The translations under genes were made by a program, and so were the position numbers. This document shows, piece by piece, positions 1 through 6,649 of a stretch of DNA of 9,179 nt. The stretch is from Bacillota bacterium (lineage in GTDB: Bacteria; Bacillota; Clostridia; Acetivibrionales; DSM-1351), in contig JAEZIB010000173.1 of assembly GCA_023416275.1 (NCBI GenBank), forward strand, positions 1 to 9,179. Reading direction: 5' to 3'. The notes beneath the pieces were generated by a model. The model was not told the DNA's origin, made no database searches, and saw only the letters and a program-made list of their open reading frames with translations. Numbering within the stretch: position 1 is the first letter of the stretch; each line of letters starts with the position of its first letter.

Positions 1-785
1 AGCGTGGTGAGTTCAGAGAAGTTAACATAAATGAGGGGAACAATGAAATAGGGCAGCTACGAGATGGCTACAATATGATGATAAGAGAGATACAGGACCT
101 GATTAAAAGTGTTATAGCTGAACAGAAGACAATCCGTAAAGCAGAACTCAATGTCTTGCAGGCGCAGATTAAGCCCCATTTTTTATACAATACACTTGAC
201 TCAATTAATTCGCTAGCTCTATCAGGAAAAATAAATGAGGTATGTGACCTTGTTGATGCATTAGGGGGATATTACAGGCATAGTGTTAGTAAGGGCAGAG
301 AAGTAATTACACTTGGTGAAGAACTTGATATTGTGAAAAACTATCTGAAGATTCAAAAAGTCCGATACGAAGATATGTTTGAAGTTAATTATAATATTGA
401 AGAAAGCTGTCTTGATACAAAAATACTAAAGCTAGTTTTGCAACCTCTTGTTGAAAATGCTCTTTACCATGGTATACGTGCAAAAGGCGTACCGGGAAGT
501 TTAAATATTAATATAATGAAAGAAGCTCAGCAGGTTTGTATTTGTATTGAGGATGATGGCGTCGGAATGAGTGATTATGAAATACAGAAAATACTGGACA
601 GCAAGGTGGGAAGTGCTGAATCCAGCTTCGGACTCAGAGGAACCATAGAACGCTTGAAAATATACTGCAACAATGAAGATACCTTTCAATTGTACAGTGA
701 AATAGGTAAGGGGACTAAAATTATTATCCTGCTACCTCTGGCAATAGAGGGTGAAACATGGAATAAAAGTGAGCAAGAGAATTGA
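1..785 (+). CDS. YesM-like sensor histidine kinase, 3' part (5' end outside window)
   Basis: The frame is open from base 3, before the first ATG at 75, and reads EIGQLRDGYNMM, typical of the end of a HAMP linker, so the gene starts upstream. Numbering from the codon at base 3, a His-kinase domain of the LytS/YesM type follows: the phosphoacceptor motif KPHFLYNTL with His59, then a HATPase domain with VENAL (Asn152), DDGVGM (about 184-189) and GLRG (about 210-213). The missing part should hold the membrane segments and extracellular sensor region, so the ligand cannot be judged. In this family the protein autophosphorylates and passes phosphate to a YesN-type regulator, which is the next gene, seven bases downstream. 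The stop is TGA at 783-785, overlapping the regulator's ribosome-binding site, which suggests translational coupling. Family assignment is firm; the inducing signal is unknown. Confidence 0.95.
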   Translation, partial: RGEFREVNINEGNNEIGQLRDGYNMMIREIQDLIKSVIAEQKTIRKAELNVLQAQIKPHFLYNTLDSINSLALSGKINEVCDLVDALGGYYRHSVSKGREVITLGEELDIVKNYLKIQKVRYEDMFEVNYNIEESCLDTKILKLVLQPLVENALYHGIRAKGVPGSLNINIMKEAQQVCICIEDDGVGMSDYEIQKILDSKVGSAESSFGLRGTIERLKIYCNNEDTFQLYSEIGKGTKIIILLPLAIEGETWNKSEQEN

Positions 786-787
786 GG
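784..787 (+). promoter_or_regulatory. Ribosome-binding site deciding the regulator start
   Basis: GAGG, five bases before ATG 793, overlaps the kinase stop codon. It supports ATG 793 over the in-frame GTG at 751, which would add 14 residues and overlap the kinase gene by 35 bases. Confidence 0.6.
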
Positions 788-792
788 TAACT

Positions 793-2400
793 ATGTGCAA
801 ACTATTGAAAGTTTTAATAGTAGATGATGAACGACTAATAAGAAATCTTCTGAAAATACGTATTAATTGGCAGCTACTTGGTATGGAAATCGCAGGAGAG
901 GCGGCTAGTGCAGTAGAGGCCTTAACTATGCTAGATCAAATAGTACCGGATATAATATTTACTGATATTTGCCTGCCTTGTATGGATGGGATAGAATTTA
1001 GTAAAGTAGTTACAGAAAAATATCCACATATACGAATAGTTGTGATTACTGGTCACGATGAATTTGAATATGCAAAAAGCTGTGTTAAGCTTGGTATTTC
1101 TGACTTTGTCCTCAAACCTATAAATGTACAAGAGATTACCGCTATTTCGTTAAGATTGAAAAGCAAAATATTGGAGGAACAGAATCACTTACAACAATAT
1201 GAATTATTGAAACAGAAGATAAAAGACAATCTTCCCTATTTAAAAGAAAAATTCTTAAATTCGTTGATATATGGTGAACTTTGCACAGAAGAAATACAAG
1301 AAAAGATGGAATATTTCGGAGTAAACAAAAATACTAGTTCTAATTTATTTCAGGTTGCAATAATAGAGGTATGGGAAAAGTTTTGGGATACAGCTTTTGA
1401 CAATAAAGAAGAGGCTAAAATACTTCTTTCAATGAAATGTGTAGATTTAATTAAAAAGTTTTTCCAGAAGGATATATACAACCATGTATTTTTGGATAAT
1501 GGCAGAAAGATTGTTATTATATTTAATGATTCGTTGTTGGATATATCTGAGTGCTGTGAAATGCTTAAAAAAATGCTAATGAACAGCTTGAAATGCTTTT
1601 TGGGTATCGGAATAGGAACAGCCTATTATGGTGAGGAGAATATCAAGGTAAGCTATAAGGAAGCCTATGAAGCACTAAATTATAAAATTGTTATAGGTAA
1701 TAATCAGGTTATAAGCTACCAGGATATTGATTATGCAGCAGAAAATCATAGTATTAATAATCAGAACAAGATTGAAAAACTTGTTTTTGCAATAAAAGCT
1801 GGAATAAGTGAAGCAGAGGAAGAACTTCTGGAACAACTGTTTGGTCGTATTTCATATCAGGGAAACAGTACTATCGACAGGGCAAGACTGGATGCCTTCG
1901 ACTTACTATCTGCATGTTTAAGAATAATTATGGATTTTGATATAGATATGACAGATATCTGGGAGCAAAAAAGCCAGCCATATAATGATATTGTCAAAAT
2001 TGATAATCTACCTGAGTTTAAAACTTATTTCAAACAATTGATTTACAATATCATTGGCAAGTTAAAACGCCTGAATGATACTAAAACAGGTAAACAAGTT
2101 AGACAGATACAAGATTATATTTCAGATAATTTAAGCAATGCTGAGCTTTCACTTGCAAGCATAGCAAAGGAGTTTTACATAAGCTCCAGCCACCTCAGCC
2201 GTATATTCAAGCAAGAAACGGGTCAGACCCTTGTGGAATATATAACAAAGCTCAGAATAGCCAAGGCGGAAAAACTTCTTAAGGAAACAGAATTTAAGGG
2301 GTATCAAATTGGTGAAATGATCGGAATACCAGACCCTCATTACTTTAGTATACTCTTTAAAAAATACACGGGATTGTCTATTAACACATATCGCAAATGA
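793..2400 (+). CDS. YesN-like response regulator, receiver plus AraC-family DNA-binding domain
   Basis: This 535-residue protein starts MCKLLKVLIVDDE. Residues 1-120 form a receiver domain with acidic pair Asp11-Asp12, phosphoacceptor Asp58 in FTDICLP, Thr86 and Lys108 in VLKPI, so all key residues are present. The middle (about 125-430) is a poorly conserved region usual in YesN proteins. Residues about 436-535 are an AraC-type double helix-turn-helix, with LASIAKEFYISSSHLSRIFK and the second-helix signature HYFSILFKKYTG. Such proteins, phosphorylated by YesM kinases, typically activate neighbouring carbohydrate-transport operons. The kinase lies immediately upstream and an ABC sugar-transport operon 108 bases downstream, so it is the likely activator of that operon. 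The start at ATG 793 is preferred because of GAGG spacing and because receiver domains normally begin a few residues before the DD pair. Confidence 0.93.
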   Translation: MCKLLKVLIVDDERLIRNLLKIRINWQLLGMEIAGEAASAVEALTMLDQIVPDIIFTDICLPCMDGIEFSKVVTEKYPHIRIVVITGHDEFEYAKSCVKLGISDFVLKPINVQEITAISLRLKSKILEEQNHLQQYELLKQKIKDNLPYLKEKFLNSLIYGELCTEEIQEKMEYFGVNKNTSSNLFQVAIIEVWEKFWDTAFDNKEEAKILLSMKCVDLIKKFFQKDIYNHVFLDNGRKIVIIFNDSLLDISECCEMLKKMLMNSLKCFLGIGIGTAYYGEENIKVSYKEAYEALNYKIVIGNNQVISYQDIDYAAENHSINNQNKIEKLVFAIKAGISEAEEELLEQLFGRISYQGNSTIDRARLDAFDLLSACLRIIMDFDIDMTDIWEQKSQPYNDIVKIDNLPEFKTYFKQLIYNIIGKLKRLNDTKTGKQVRQIQDYISDNLSNAELSLASIAKEFYISSSHLSRIFKQETGQTLVEYITKLRIAKAEKLLKETEFKGYQIGEMIGIPDPHYFSILFKKYTGLSINTYRK

Positions 2401-2407
2401 TAAATTT

Positions 2408-2438
2408 TTGAATGTTAATGCAATAATATTGAATTTAG
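2408..2438 (+). promoter_or_regulatory. Candidate AraC-type operator: two TTGAAT half-sites
   Basis: TTGAATGTTA at 2408-2417 and TTGAATTTAG at 2429-2438 are direct repeats with starts 21 bp apart, that is two helical turns. Family knowledge: AraC-type regulators bind direct half-sites spaced this way. The proximal copy sits where a -35 box would be, the place expected for an activator touching RNA polymerase. The assignment to the upstream YesN-like regulator is inference. Confidence 0.45.
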
Positions 2439-2453
2439 TTTGAGCTGTATCAC

Positions 2454-2462
2454 TGCTATAAT
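2454..2462 (+). promoter_or_regulatory. Extended -10 promoter of the transporter operon
   Basis: TGCTATAAT combines a consensus TATAAT (2457-2462) with the TGn extension. No good -35 box lies 16-18 bp upstream (TTTAGT at 2434-2439), which fits an activator-dependent promoter. Transcription would begin near 2469, giving a leader of about 40 bases before ATG 2509. Confidence 0.6.
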
Positions 2463-2508
2463 TGATGCGTTGTTTTAAAATTACACGATACTAGAGGAGG
2501 TCAAGTTA

Positions 2509-3840
2509 ATGAAAAAGTTATTACTTAAAGCGTTAGGTGTAATAACAGCCCTGTCCTTAGTAGTAAGTTTGGGTGCATGTGGTGGTGGAACTACAGAAAA
2601 CACAGCAAGTAGTTCAGCTAAGGAGAGTACAGCAGTTGAATCTGCAAAGCCAGTAAAATTAACAATGTGGCATCAATGGGTTGCAGAAACTGATCCATCA
2701 ACAAATTCGCTAAAGAACAATTTAAAAATATGGAAGGAGAAGCATCCAGAAATAGAAATTGAGGCTGACGGAGTTACAGGCGAGCAGTACAAGACAAAAA
2801 TAAAAACAGCACTGGCTGCAAATGAAGCACCAGACATTTTCTATATGTGGGGCGGAAGCTTTGTAAAGCCTTACATAAAAGCAGGAAATATTCTTCCTAT
2901 TGATCAGTATTTAGATGATACAATAAAAAATAAGCTAGTTGATGGAACATTAGACAGTTGTACATTTGATGGAAAAGTATATAGTGTTCCAATGTTTACA
3001 TTTATCGCAAACTTTTATTGCAACACTGAATTATTTGCAAAAGCTAATGCAAAAATTCCAACAAACTATGATGAACTTCTCCAAGCAGTTAAAGCTTTGC
3101 GTGCTGCTGGTATTACCCCTGCAGTTATTGGTGAAAAGGACAGATGGCCTGGAATGTACTGGTTTGATATCATGGCAATGAGACAGGCAGGAAACCAAGC
3201 ATGTATGGATGCTATGGCAGACCCTAAAAAGTTTGATTCACCTGACTTTATTGAAGCAGCAGCTAAACTTCAAAAGCTAGTAGATGAAAAAGCATTTAAT
3301 GATAACATGTTTAGTACTAGCTTTGAAGACATGAGAAATTCTTTCACACAAGGCAAAGCAGCAATGTTATACCAAGGTGCTTGGGTTGATGTATCAATAG
3401 AAGACAAAAACGCAGCAACTAAAGGCAAAGTAAAGGCAGTTGCATTCCCAGTATTTGCTGATGGTAAAGGTACAGCAACAGATTTCTTCGGTGGTGGTAT
3501 AGATAGTTTCTACATCAATGCAAAAACAGCAGCACCTAAGGAAGCAGCAGAATTCTTAATGTTCATAAGTGAAGCAGCAGGTAAGGAAGGCTTCCTAAAT
3601 GGTTCTGGTTTGCCAGCATGGAAGACAGATGGACTAGATACTTCTAAGCTTTCAGATCTATCAAAGCAATCTGGAGAATTAATGGTAACTGGCAAATCCT
3701 TTATACCTTGGTGGGATACAGTTCTTCCAGCAACATCTTCTGAAACTCACAAGAACCTCATTGCAGAGCTTTTAGCAAAAAAATTAACGCCAGAACAATT
3801 CTGTAAGGAAATGGCAAAGGTTGAAGCGGCAGAAAAATAG
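2509..3840 (+). CDS. ABC transporter extracellular sugar-binding lipoprotein (family 1)
   Basis: This 443-residue protein is exported and lipid-anchored. It has a basic start MKKLLLK, a hydrophobic stretch and the lipobox LGAC with Cys24 as the acylated residue, followed by a Gly/Ser/Thr-rich linker (about 25-47). The mature part begins VKLTMWHQW, the usual first strand of family 1 solute-binding proteins. It also has AANEAPDIFYMWGG (about 103-116) and GKAAMLYQGAW (282-292), a common motif of sugar-binding members. The length is normal. ATG 2509 follows AGGAGGT at 2495-2501 with ideal spacing. It would capture a mono- or oligosaccharide outside the membrane and deliver it to the two permeases encoded from 4473. 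Trp and other aromatic residues are plentiful, consistent with sugar binding, but the substrate cannot be specified. It is separated from its permeases by an unusually long structured gap. Confidence 0.95.
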   Translation: MKKLLLKALGVITALSLVVSLGACGGGTTENTASSSAKESTAVESAKPVKLTMWHQWVAETDPSTNSLKNNLKIWKEKHPEIEIEADGVTGEQYKTKIKTALAANEAPDIFYMWGGSFVKPYIKAGNILPIDQYLDDTIKNKLVDGTLDSCTFDGKVYSVPMFTFIANFYCNTELFAKANAKIPTNYDELLQAVKALRAAGITPAVIGEKDRWPGMYWFDIMAMRQAGNQACMDAMADPKKFDSPDFIEAAAKLQKLVDEKAFNDNMFSTSFEDMRNSFTQGKAAMLYQGAWVDVSIEDKNAATKGKVKAVAFPVFADGKGTATDFFGGGIDSFYINAKTAAPKEAAEFLMFISEAAGKEGFLNGSGLPAWKTDGLDTSKLSDLSKQSGELMVTGKSFIPWWDTVLPATSSETHKNLIAELLAKKLTPEQFCKEMAKVEAAEK

Positions 3841-3859
3841 AAAAGCATAAGTAGAAAAC

Positions 3860-4091
3860 TTACTCAAACTTTGTACATAAAAATCTATTGGTGCGGTAGA
3901 ATTATCAATGGTTTGTTGCCAAAATAATTGCTAGAATTAGTAATGGTTCATCGAAGTAGCTTTGCCCGCAAAAAACTTCGGCTCACCAACTAATGCATGC
4001 AATTATTTCTAACCCAACTTTCCATTGATAATGCTACCACACCTGATATTATTAGGGTTAAGCAGTGTTTTCAACTGCGAAGTTTGAGTAA
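3860..4091. repeat. Large branched dyad element A (232 bp)
   Basis: The element is closed by a perfect 12-bp inverted repeat (TTACTCAAACTT, 3860-3871, with 4080-4091). Inside it, 3890-3911 pairs with 4022-4043 at 20 of 22 positions. Next, 3922-3931 pairs with 3999-4008 (10 of 10). ATTAGT 3936-3941 pairs with ACTAAT 3989-3994, TGGT 3944-3947 with ACCA 3985-3988, and CGAAGT 3952-3957 with ACTTCG 3975-3980. A side hairpin GCAGT/ACTGC (4062-4066 with 4074-4078) makes the fold a three-way junction rather than a simple palindrome. There is no credible ORF. It begins 20 bases after the binding-protein stop codon. It could be a non-autonomous transposable element or a processed structured RNA; the sequence alone does not decide. 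Confidence 0.75.
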
Positions 4092-4109
4092 CTTAAATTA
4101 TAATTTGAG
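4092..4109. repeat. Short palindrome between dyad elements A and B
   Basis: AAATTATAATTT at 4095-4106 is a perfect 12-bp palindrome. It extends to CTT...GAG at 4092-4109 with one T-G wobble. It exactly fills most of the 22 bases between the two large dyads. It may be a terminator-like remnant or an insertion-site scar; no function can be shown. Confidence 0.5.
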
Positions 4110-4113
4110 CAAT

Positions 4114-4448
4114 GAGCTGTTGCAAAACAACAATTTCTGTATACAGATGATTTATTGCAAGAAATAGTGCGCGAGTGCAGTATATATCATTGGAGAAGCT
4201 AGATTAGAAATAGATGCTAGAAATATTAGGTGAAGAACAAGTTTTGTAGCCGACACAGCTAAAGTAAGTAGCTGTGAGTATAACCCCGAGACAGGATGTC
4301 GAGTGTTATAGGTTGGCTGAGGTGCTTGTTCTGAGCCGCAAATATTTCAGCATCAATTTCGGGAGCAATCCATAGATATATACTGTACGGGAGCACTTTT
4401 TATGCAGTTAATTCGTAGATATATAGTTGTCTTGTTTTGCAACAGCTC
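4114..4448. repeat. Large branched dyad element B with perfect 17-bp terminal inverted repeats (335 bp)
   Basis: GAGCTGTTGCAAAACAA at 4114-4130 is the exact reverse complement of 4432-4448. Pairing continues inward. Bases 4167-4188 pair with 4375-4396 (18 Watson-Crick plus one wobble of 22, including 11 perfect at CAGTATATATC). GAAAT 4207-4211 pairs with ATTTC 4356-4360. GATGCT-A-GAAATATT 4213-4227 pairs with 4341-4354 with one bulged A. AGAACAAG 4234-4241 pairs with 4325-4332. AGCCGAC 4248-4254 pairs with 4312-4318 through one wobble. At the tip are two hairpins, CACAGCTA/TAGCTGTG (4254-4276) and TATAAC/GTTATA (4279-4310). A further perfect palindrome TCTGTATACAGA lies at 4136-4147. There is no ORF. 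It ends seven bases before the AAAGGTGG ribosome-binding site of the first permease. It could be a MITE-like mobile element or a large structured RNA. Confidence 0.8.
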
Positions 4449-4472
4449 CGCTTATAAAGGTGGTATATTGTC

Positions 4473-5342
4473 ATGGACTCAGTTCTTTCTAATAAGAAAG
4501 CTATTTGCTTATTTGTAATCCCTACATTACTTGTATTTTTTGTAATAGTATTTCTTCCAATATTTATGTCTGCTTATTATAGTACATTGGACTGGGACGG
4601 AATTGGAAAAGGTACATTTATTGGAATAGATAATTATATAAAACTGTTTCAAGACGGTGTTTTTCTTAAATCTATTATTAATTCCTTTTTGTTTGCATTT
4701 GCGTCAATATTTATACAGCTGAGTATTTCGTTAGTTCTTGCACTTATATTGGCAAGTGGAATTAAAGGAGAAAAGTTATATAGAACTATTAACTTTATTC
4801 CTGTAATAATTTCAACAATTGTTATTGGTCAGCTATGGACAAAGATTTATAATGCAGACTACGGTTTACTGAACGCAATGCTTAAAAATATAGGCTTGGA
4901 AAGCTTAGTAAATGATTGGTTAGGAAATGAAAATACAGCTTTAGTATGCTCATTCATTCCTACATTGTGGCAATATGTCGGATACCACATGTTGATTATG
5001 TATGCAGGGGCAAAATCAATTTCAGAGGAAATATATGAAGCTGCCGAAATAGATGGTTCATCAAAATTAAACACTGCTATTAAAATCACATTACCATTGC
5101 TGAAGCCTATTTTAAAGGTTTGCGTGACATTTTCATTAATAGGCTCACTTAAAGTATTTGACTTAATTTATGTATTAACTAATGGCGGTCCTTTACATGC
5201 AACTGAAATGCCAAGTACCCTGATGTATTCATCTGTTTTTAATTCATATCAATACGGATATGGTAGCGCAATGGCTGTATTTATAATTATAGAATGTTTG
5301 GTATTTACTATTATTTTAGACAAGGTATTTAAAACAGAATAG
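4473..5342 (+). CDS. ABC transporter permease, MalF/UgpA type
   Basis: This 289-residue inner-membrane protein is one half of the channel of a carbohydrate importer. Hydrophobic segments lie at about 11-35, 70-103, 112-130, 163-187, 214-236 and 262-285, giving the six expected of this family. The cytoplasmic EAA loop that docks onto the ATPase is present as EAAEIDGSS (starting at Glu189) followed by ITLPLLKP. The N-terminus KKAICLFVIPTLLVFFVIVFLP is typical of the MalF/UgpA branch. ATG 4473 has AAAGGTGG nine bases upstream. The second permease follows 18 bases after its stop, so the two are co-transcribed. No ATP-binding subunit gene is in the window; related Firmicutes operons commonly share a multitasking ATPase such as MsmX. 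Family assignment is firm, substrate unknown. Confidence 0.94.
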   Translation: MDSVLSNKKAICLFVIPTLLVFFVIVFLPIFMSAYYSTLDWDGIGKGTFIGIDNYIKLFQDGVFLKSIINSFLFAFASIFIQLSISLVLALILASGIKGEKLYRTINFIPVIISTIVIGQLWTKIYNADYGLLNAMLKNIGLESLVNDWLGNENTALVCSFIPTLWQYVGYHMLIMYAGAKSISEEIYEAAEIDGSSKLNTAIKITLPLLKPILKVCVTFSLIGSLKVFDLIYVLTNGGPLHATEMPSTLMYSSVFNSYQYGYGSAMAVFIIIECLVFTIILDKVFKTE

Positions 5343-5360
5343 GTTTTGGAGTGTGACTTT

Positions 5361-6200
5361 ATGAAGAATTTTATAAAAGGAAAAATAGGAATGATTGGTA
5401 TACAGCTTTTTCTTATAGTGTATGCTATTATACAGATATATCCTCTCATCTGGATGGTTATGTTTTCGCTTAAAGATAATAATGAAATTTATGGCGGGAA
5501 TATTGCAGGACTTCCTAATCCTCCGAAGTGGCAGAACTATACTAACGCAATTACTCAGGCAAATATACTAAAATACTTCTTTAACAGTGCTTTTGTAACT
5601 GGAGCTACAATTATAGCAGTAATTATTCTAGCCTCCATGACTTCTTATGCTATTAGCAGAATGAAATGGAAACTCAGCAATGTGACACTGATTGCTTTTT
5701 TACTAGGGATGATGGTTCCAGTACATGCAGCTCTACTCCCTCTGTTTATTATTCTTAAAAATATTAATCTTTACAATACATACCTATCTCTTATTATTCC
5801 ATATACAGCGTTTGGACTTCCTATGGCTATTATATTGTTTTGTAGCTTTATGAAGGGTATTCCCAGGGAGTTAGAAGAGGCGGCAGCTATTGATGGATGT
5901 TCAATTTACCGTATATTTTCAGTAATTGTACTTCCACTTATAAGACCGTCAATAGCAACTGTTGCTATTTTTACATATCTTGCTTCCTGGAATGAGCTGA
6001 TGTTTGCTATTACATTTATTAGTAAAGAGCAGTTAAAAACAATAACAGTAGGTATTATGTCTATGGTTGGAACATATGTTACCGAATGGGGGCCTATCGG
6101 TGCTGGACTTGTAATTGCTACACTTCCTACGGTATTAATATATGTACTGCTTAGTGAGCAGGTTCAAAAAAGTTTAGTTGCTGGTGCGGTGAAAGGATAG
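5361..6200 (+). CDS. ABC transporter permease, MalG/UgpE type
   Basis: This 279-residue membrane protein is the partner of the preceding permease. It has the MalG-branch features: an N-terminal segment with YPLIWMVMFSLKDNNEI (about 27-43), the periplasmic stretch NPPKWQNYTNA (about 53-63), a further set of hydrophobic segments, and an EAA loop EEAAAIDGCS (172-181) followed by VLPLIRPS. The C-terminus ends SLVAGAVKG, the usual last motif of this family. The start is taken as ATG 5361, with GGAG at 5348-5351. An in-frame TTG at 5346 would add five residues but overlaps that ribosome-binding site. The gene completes the transport operon and is followed after 22 bases by a structured repeat, so expression of downstream genes may be modulated there. 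Confidence 0.94.
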   Translation: MKNFIKGKIGMIGIQLFLIVYAIIQIYPLIWMVMFSLKDNNEIYGGNIAGLPNPPKWQNYTNAITQANILKYFFNSAFVTGATIIAVIILASMTSYAISRMKWKLSNVTLIAFLLGMMVPVHAALLPLFIILKNINLYNTYLSLIIPYTAFGLPMAIILFCSFMKGIPRELEEAAAIDGCSIYRIFSVIVLPLIRPSIATVAIFTYLASWNELMFAITFISKEQLKTITVGIMSMVGTYVTEWGPIGAGLVIATLPTVLIYVLLSEQVQKSLVAGAVKG

Positions 6201-6208
6201 TAAAGGAC

Positions 6209-6226
6209 TAAATGCAAATTAGTATA
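6209..6226 (+). repeat. 18-bp direct repeat, copy 1
   Basis: TAAATGCAAATTAGTATA is repeated exactly at 6535-6552, 326 bp away. This copy overlaps the 5' end of the structured repeat that starts at 6223. It may be a target-site duplication or a recombination scar. Confidence 0.85.
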
Positions 6227-6451
6227 ACGAGGCAAGAAAATGTCCCCCACTTCTATAAGTGGCGGGTACCACTTGGTTATCAGGCGGTGAGAATATCTCC
6301 CGCCTCGATAAAACGCCGCTGATGTAATAGCTCGAAAATAAAGTATGTACAAACATGGTGCATTTTCGAGCCACAAAAACCACAAGTGGTTTTTGACAGT
6401 GTATAAATTTTTGTACATCGAAAAATTTAATTTTGATTCTAGGCGTTATAA
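6223..6451 (+). repeat. Structured repeat E1, copy 1 (with 125-bp extra domain)
   Basis: Bases 6223-6307 match 8177-8263 at 80 of 87 alignment columns (five substitutions, two one-base indels). Bases 6433-6451 match 8264-8282 with one mismatch. The ends pair (TATAACG with CGTTATA, 6223-6229 and 6444-6450). Internal helices are CGAGGC/GCCTCG (6228-6233, 6302-6307), CCACTT/AAGTGG (6246-6263 region) and AGGCGG/CCGCCT (6282-6287, 6300-6305). The last two uses of GCCT exclude each other, so two folds are possible. Between 6308 and 6432 lies a 125-bp stretch absent from copy 2, with its own hairpins: GCTCGAAAAT/ATTTTCGAGC (6330-6339, 6362-6371) and AAAAACCAC/GTGGTTTTT (6375-6394). AACGCC/GGCGTT (6312-6317, 6442-6447) could close this domain. 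No ORF. RNA or mobile-element nature is inferred; strand is arbitrary. Confidence 0.75.
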
Positions 6452-6514
6452 GAAAGAGGATTTTTTATTAGTAAAACGAATTAATATATACTAGTAATAC
6501 TATTTGATATTAAT

Positions 6515-6535
6515 AAATGTGATACCACATTTTTT
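6515..6535 (+). terminator. Weak terminator-like hairpin with T run
   Basis: AAATGTG/CACATTT (6515-6521 with 6526-6532) has a four-base loop and runs into six Ts. The stem has only two G-C pairs, so termination, if any, would be weak. It lies between structured repeat E1 copy 1 and the isomerase gene and could separate the transporter and isomerase transcripts. Confidence 0.35.
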
Positions 6536-6552
6536 AAATGCAAATTAGTATA
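6535..6552 (+). repeat. 18-bp direct repeat, copy 2
   Basis: This is an exact second copy of TAAATGCAAATTAGTATA (first at 6209-6226). Removing the 326 bp from one repeat to the other would leave a single clean copy between the permease stop and the isomerase leader, as expected if that segment was inserted. Confidence 0.85.
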
Positions 6553-6564
6553 GGACAAAACAAA

Positions 6565-6612
6565 GTAATAACCAGAGTTTTGACGTTAAGTGGAGAAGAG
6601 CTCCATCTAATG
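6565..6612 (+). repeat. Hairpin module E2, copy 1, in the isomerase leader
   Basis: GTAATAACCAGAGTT followed by a hairpin, 6586-6595 with 6601-6610 (TGGAG/CTCCA core plus TTA/TAA ends, loop AAGAG). A related stretch with the same order, CAGAGTT then GTGGAG...CTCCATCT, is at 8289-8341. The hairpin ends 39 bases before ATG 6650, so it would sit in the 5' leader of the isomerase mRNA if transcription starts upstream. No convincing sigma-A promoter with normal spacing was found in this gap. Confidence 0.5.
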
Positions 6613-6649
6613 TATAAACATCTCATAAAAATCATACTTAGGAGGGTAT

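Noticed and set aside
751..792. GTG at 751 as start of the response regulator
   Set aside because: The extra 14 residues precede the normal receiver N-terminus and overlap the kinase gene. ATG 793 has a better-spaced GAGG.
2440..2462. TTGAGC (2440-2445) as -35 box with TATAAT at 2457
   Set aside because: The spacer is only 11 bp, far from the usual 16-18.
4098..4457. TTATAA at 4098-4103 and 4452-4457 as target duplication of element B
   Set aside because: The copies lie at unequal distances from the inverted repeats (10 and 3 bases), so they are more likely chance in AT-rich DNA.
3841..4472. Group I or group II intron, or CRISPR array, in the long gap
   Set aside because: No GTGYG start, domain V or group I core was recognised, no intron-encoded protein, and no regularly spaced repeats.
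5346..5360. TTG at 5346 as start of the second permease
   Set aside because: It overlaps the ribosome-binding site GGAG that serves ATG 5361, and the added residues are not typical of the family.
6318..6340. Hammerhead-like CTGATG...CGAAAA
   Set aside because: The core needs CTGATGA and a stem between it and GAAA. Here the seventh base is T and the intervening bases do not pair.
6164..6418. 84-codon ORF on the minus strand
   Set aside because: It overlaps the end of the permease gene and the structured repeat, has low-complexity composition and no recognisable motif or ribosome-binding site.
6580..6618. TTGACG plus TATAAA as isomerase promoter
   Set aside because: The spacing is 27 bp, and the nearer TCTAAT gives 20 bp, so neither is convincing.
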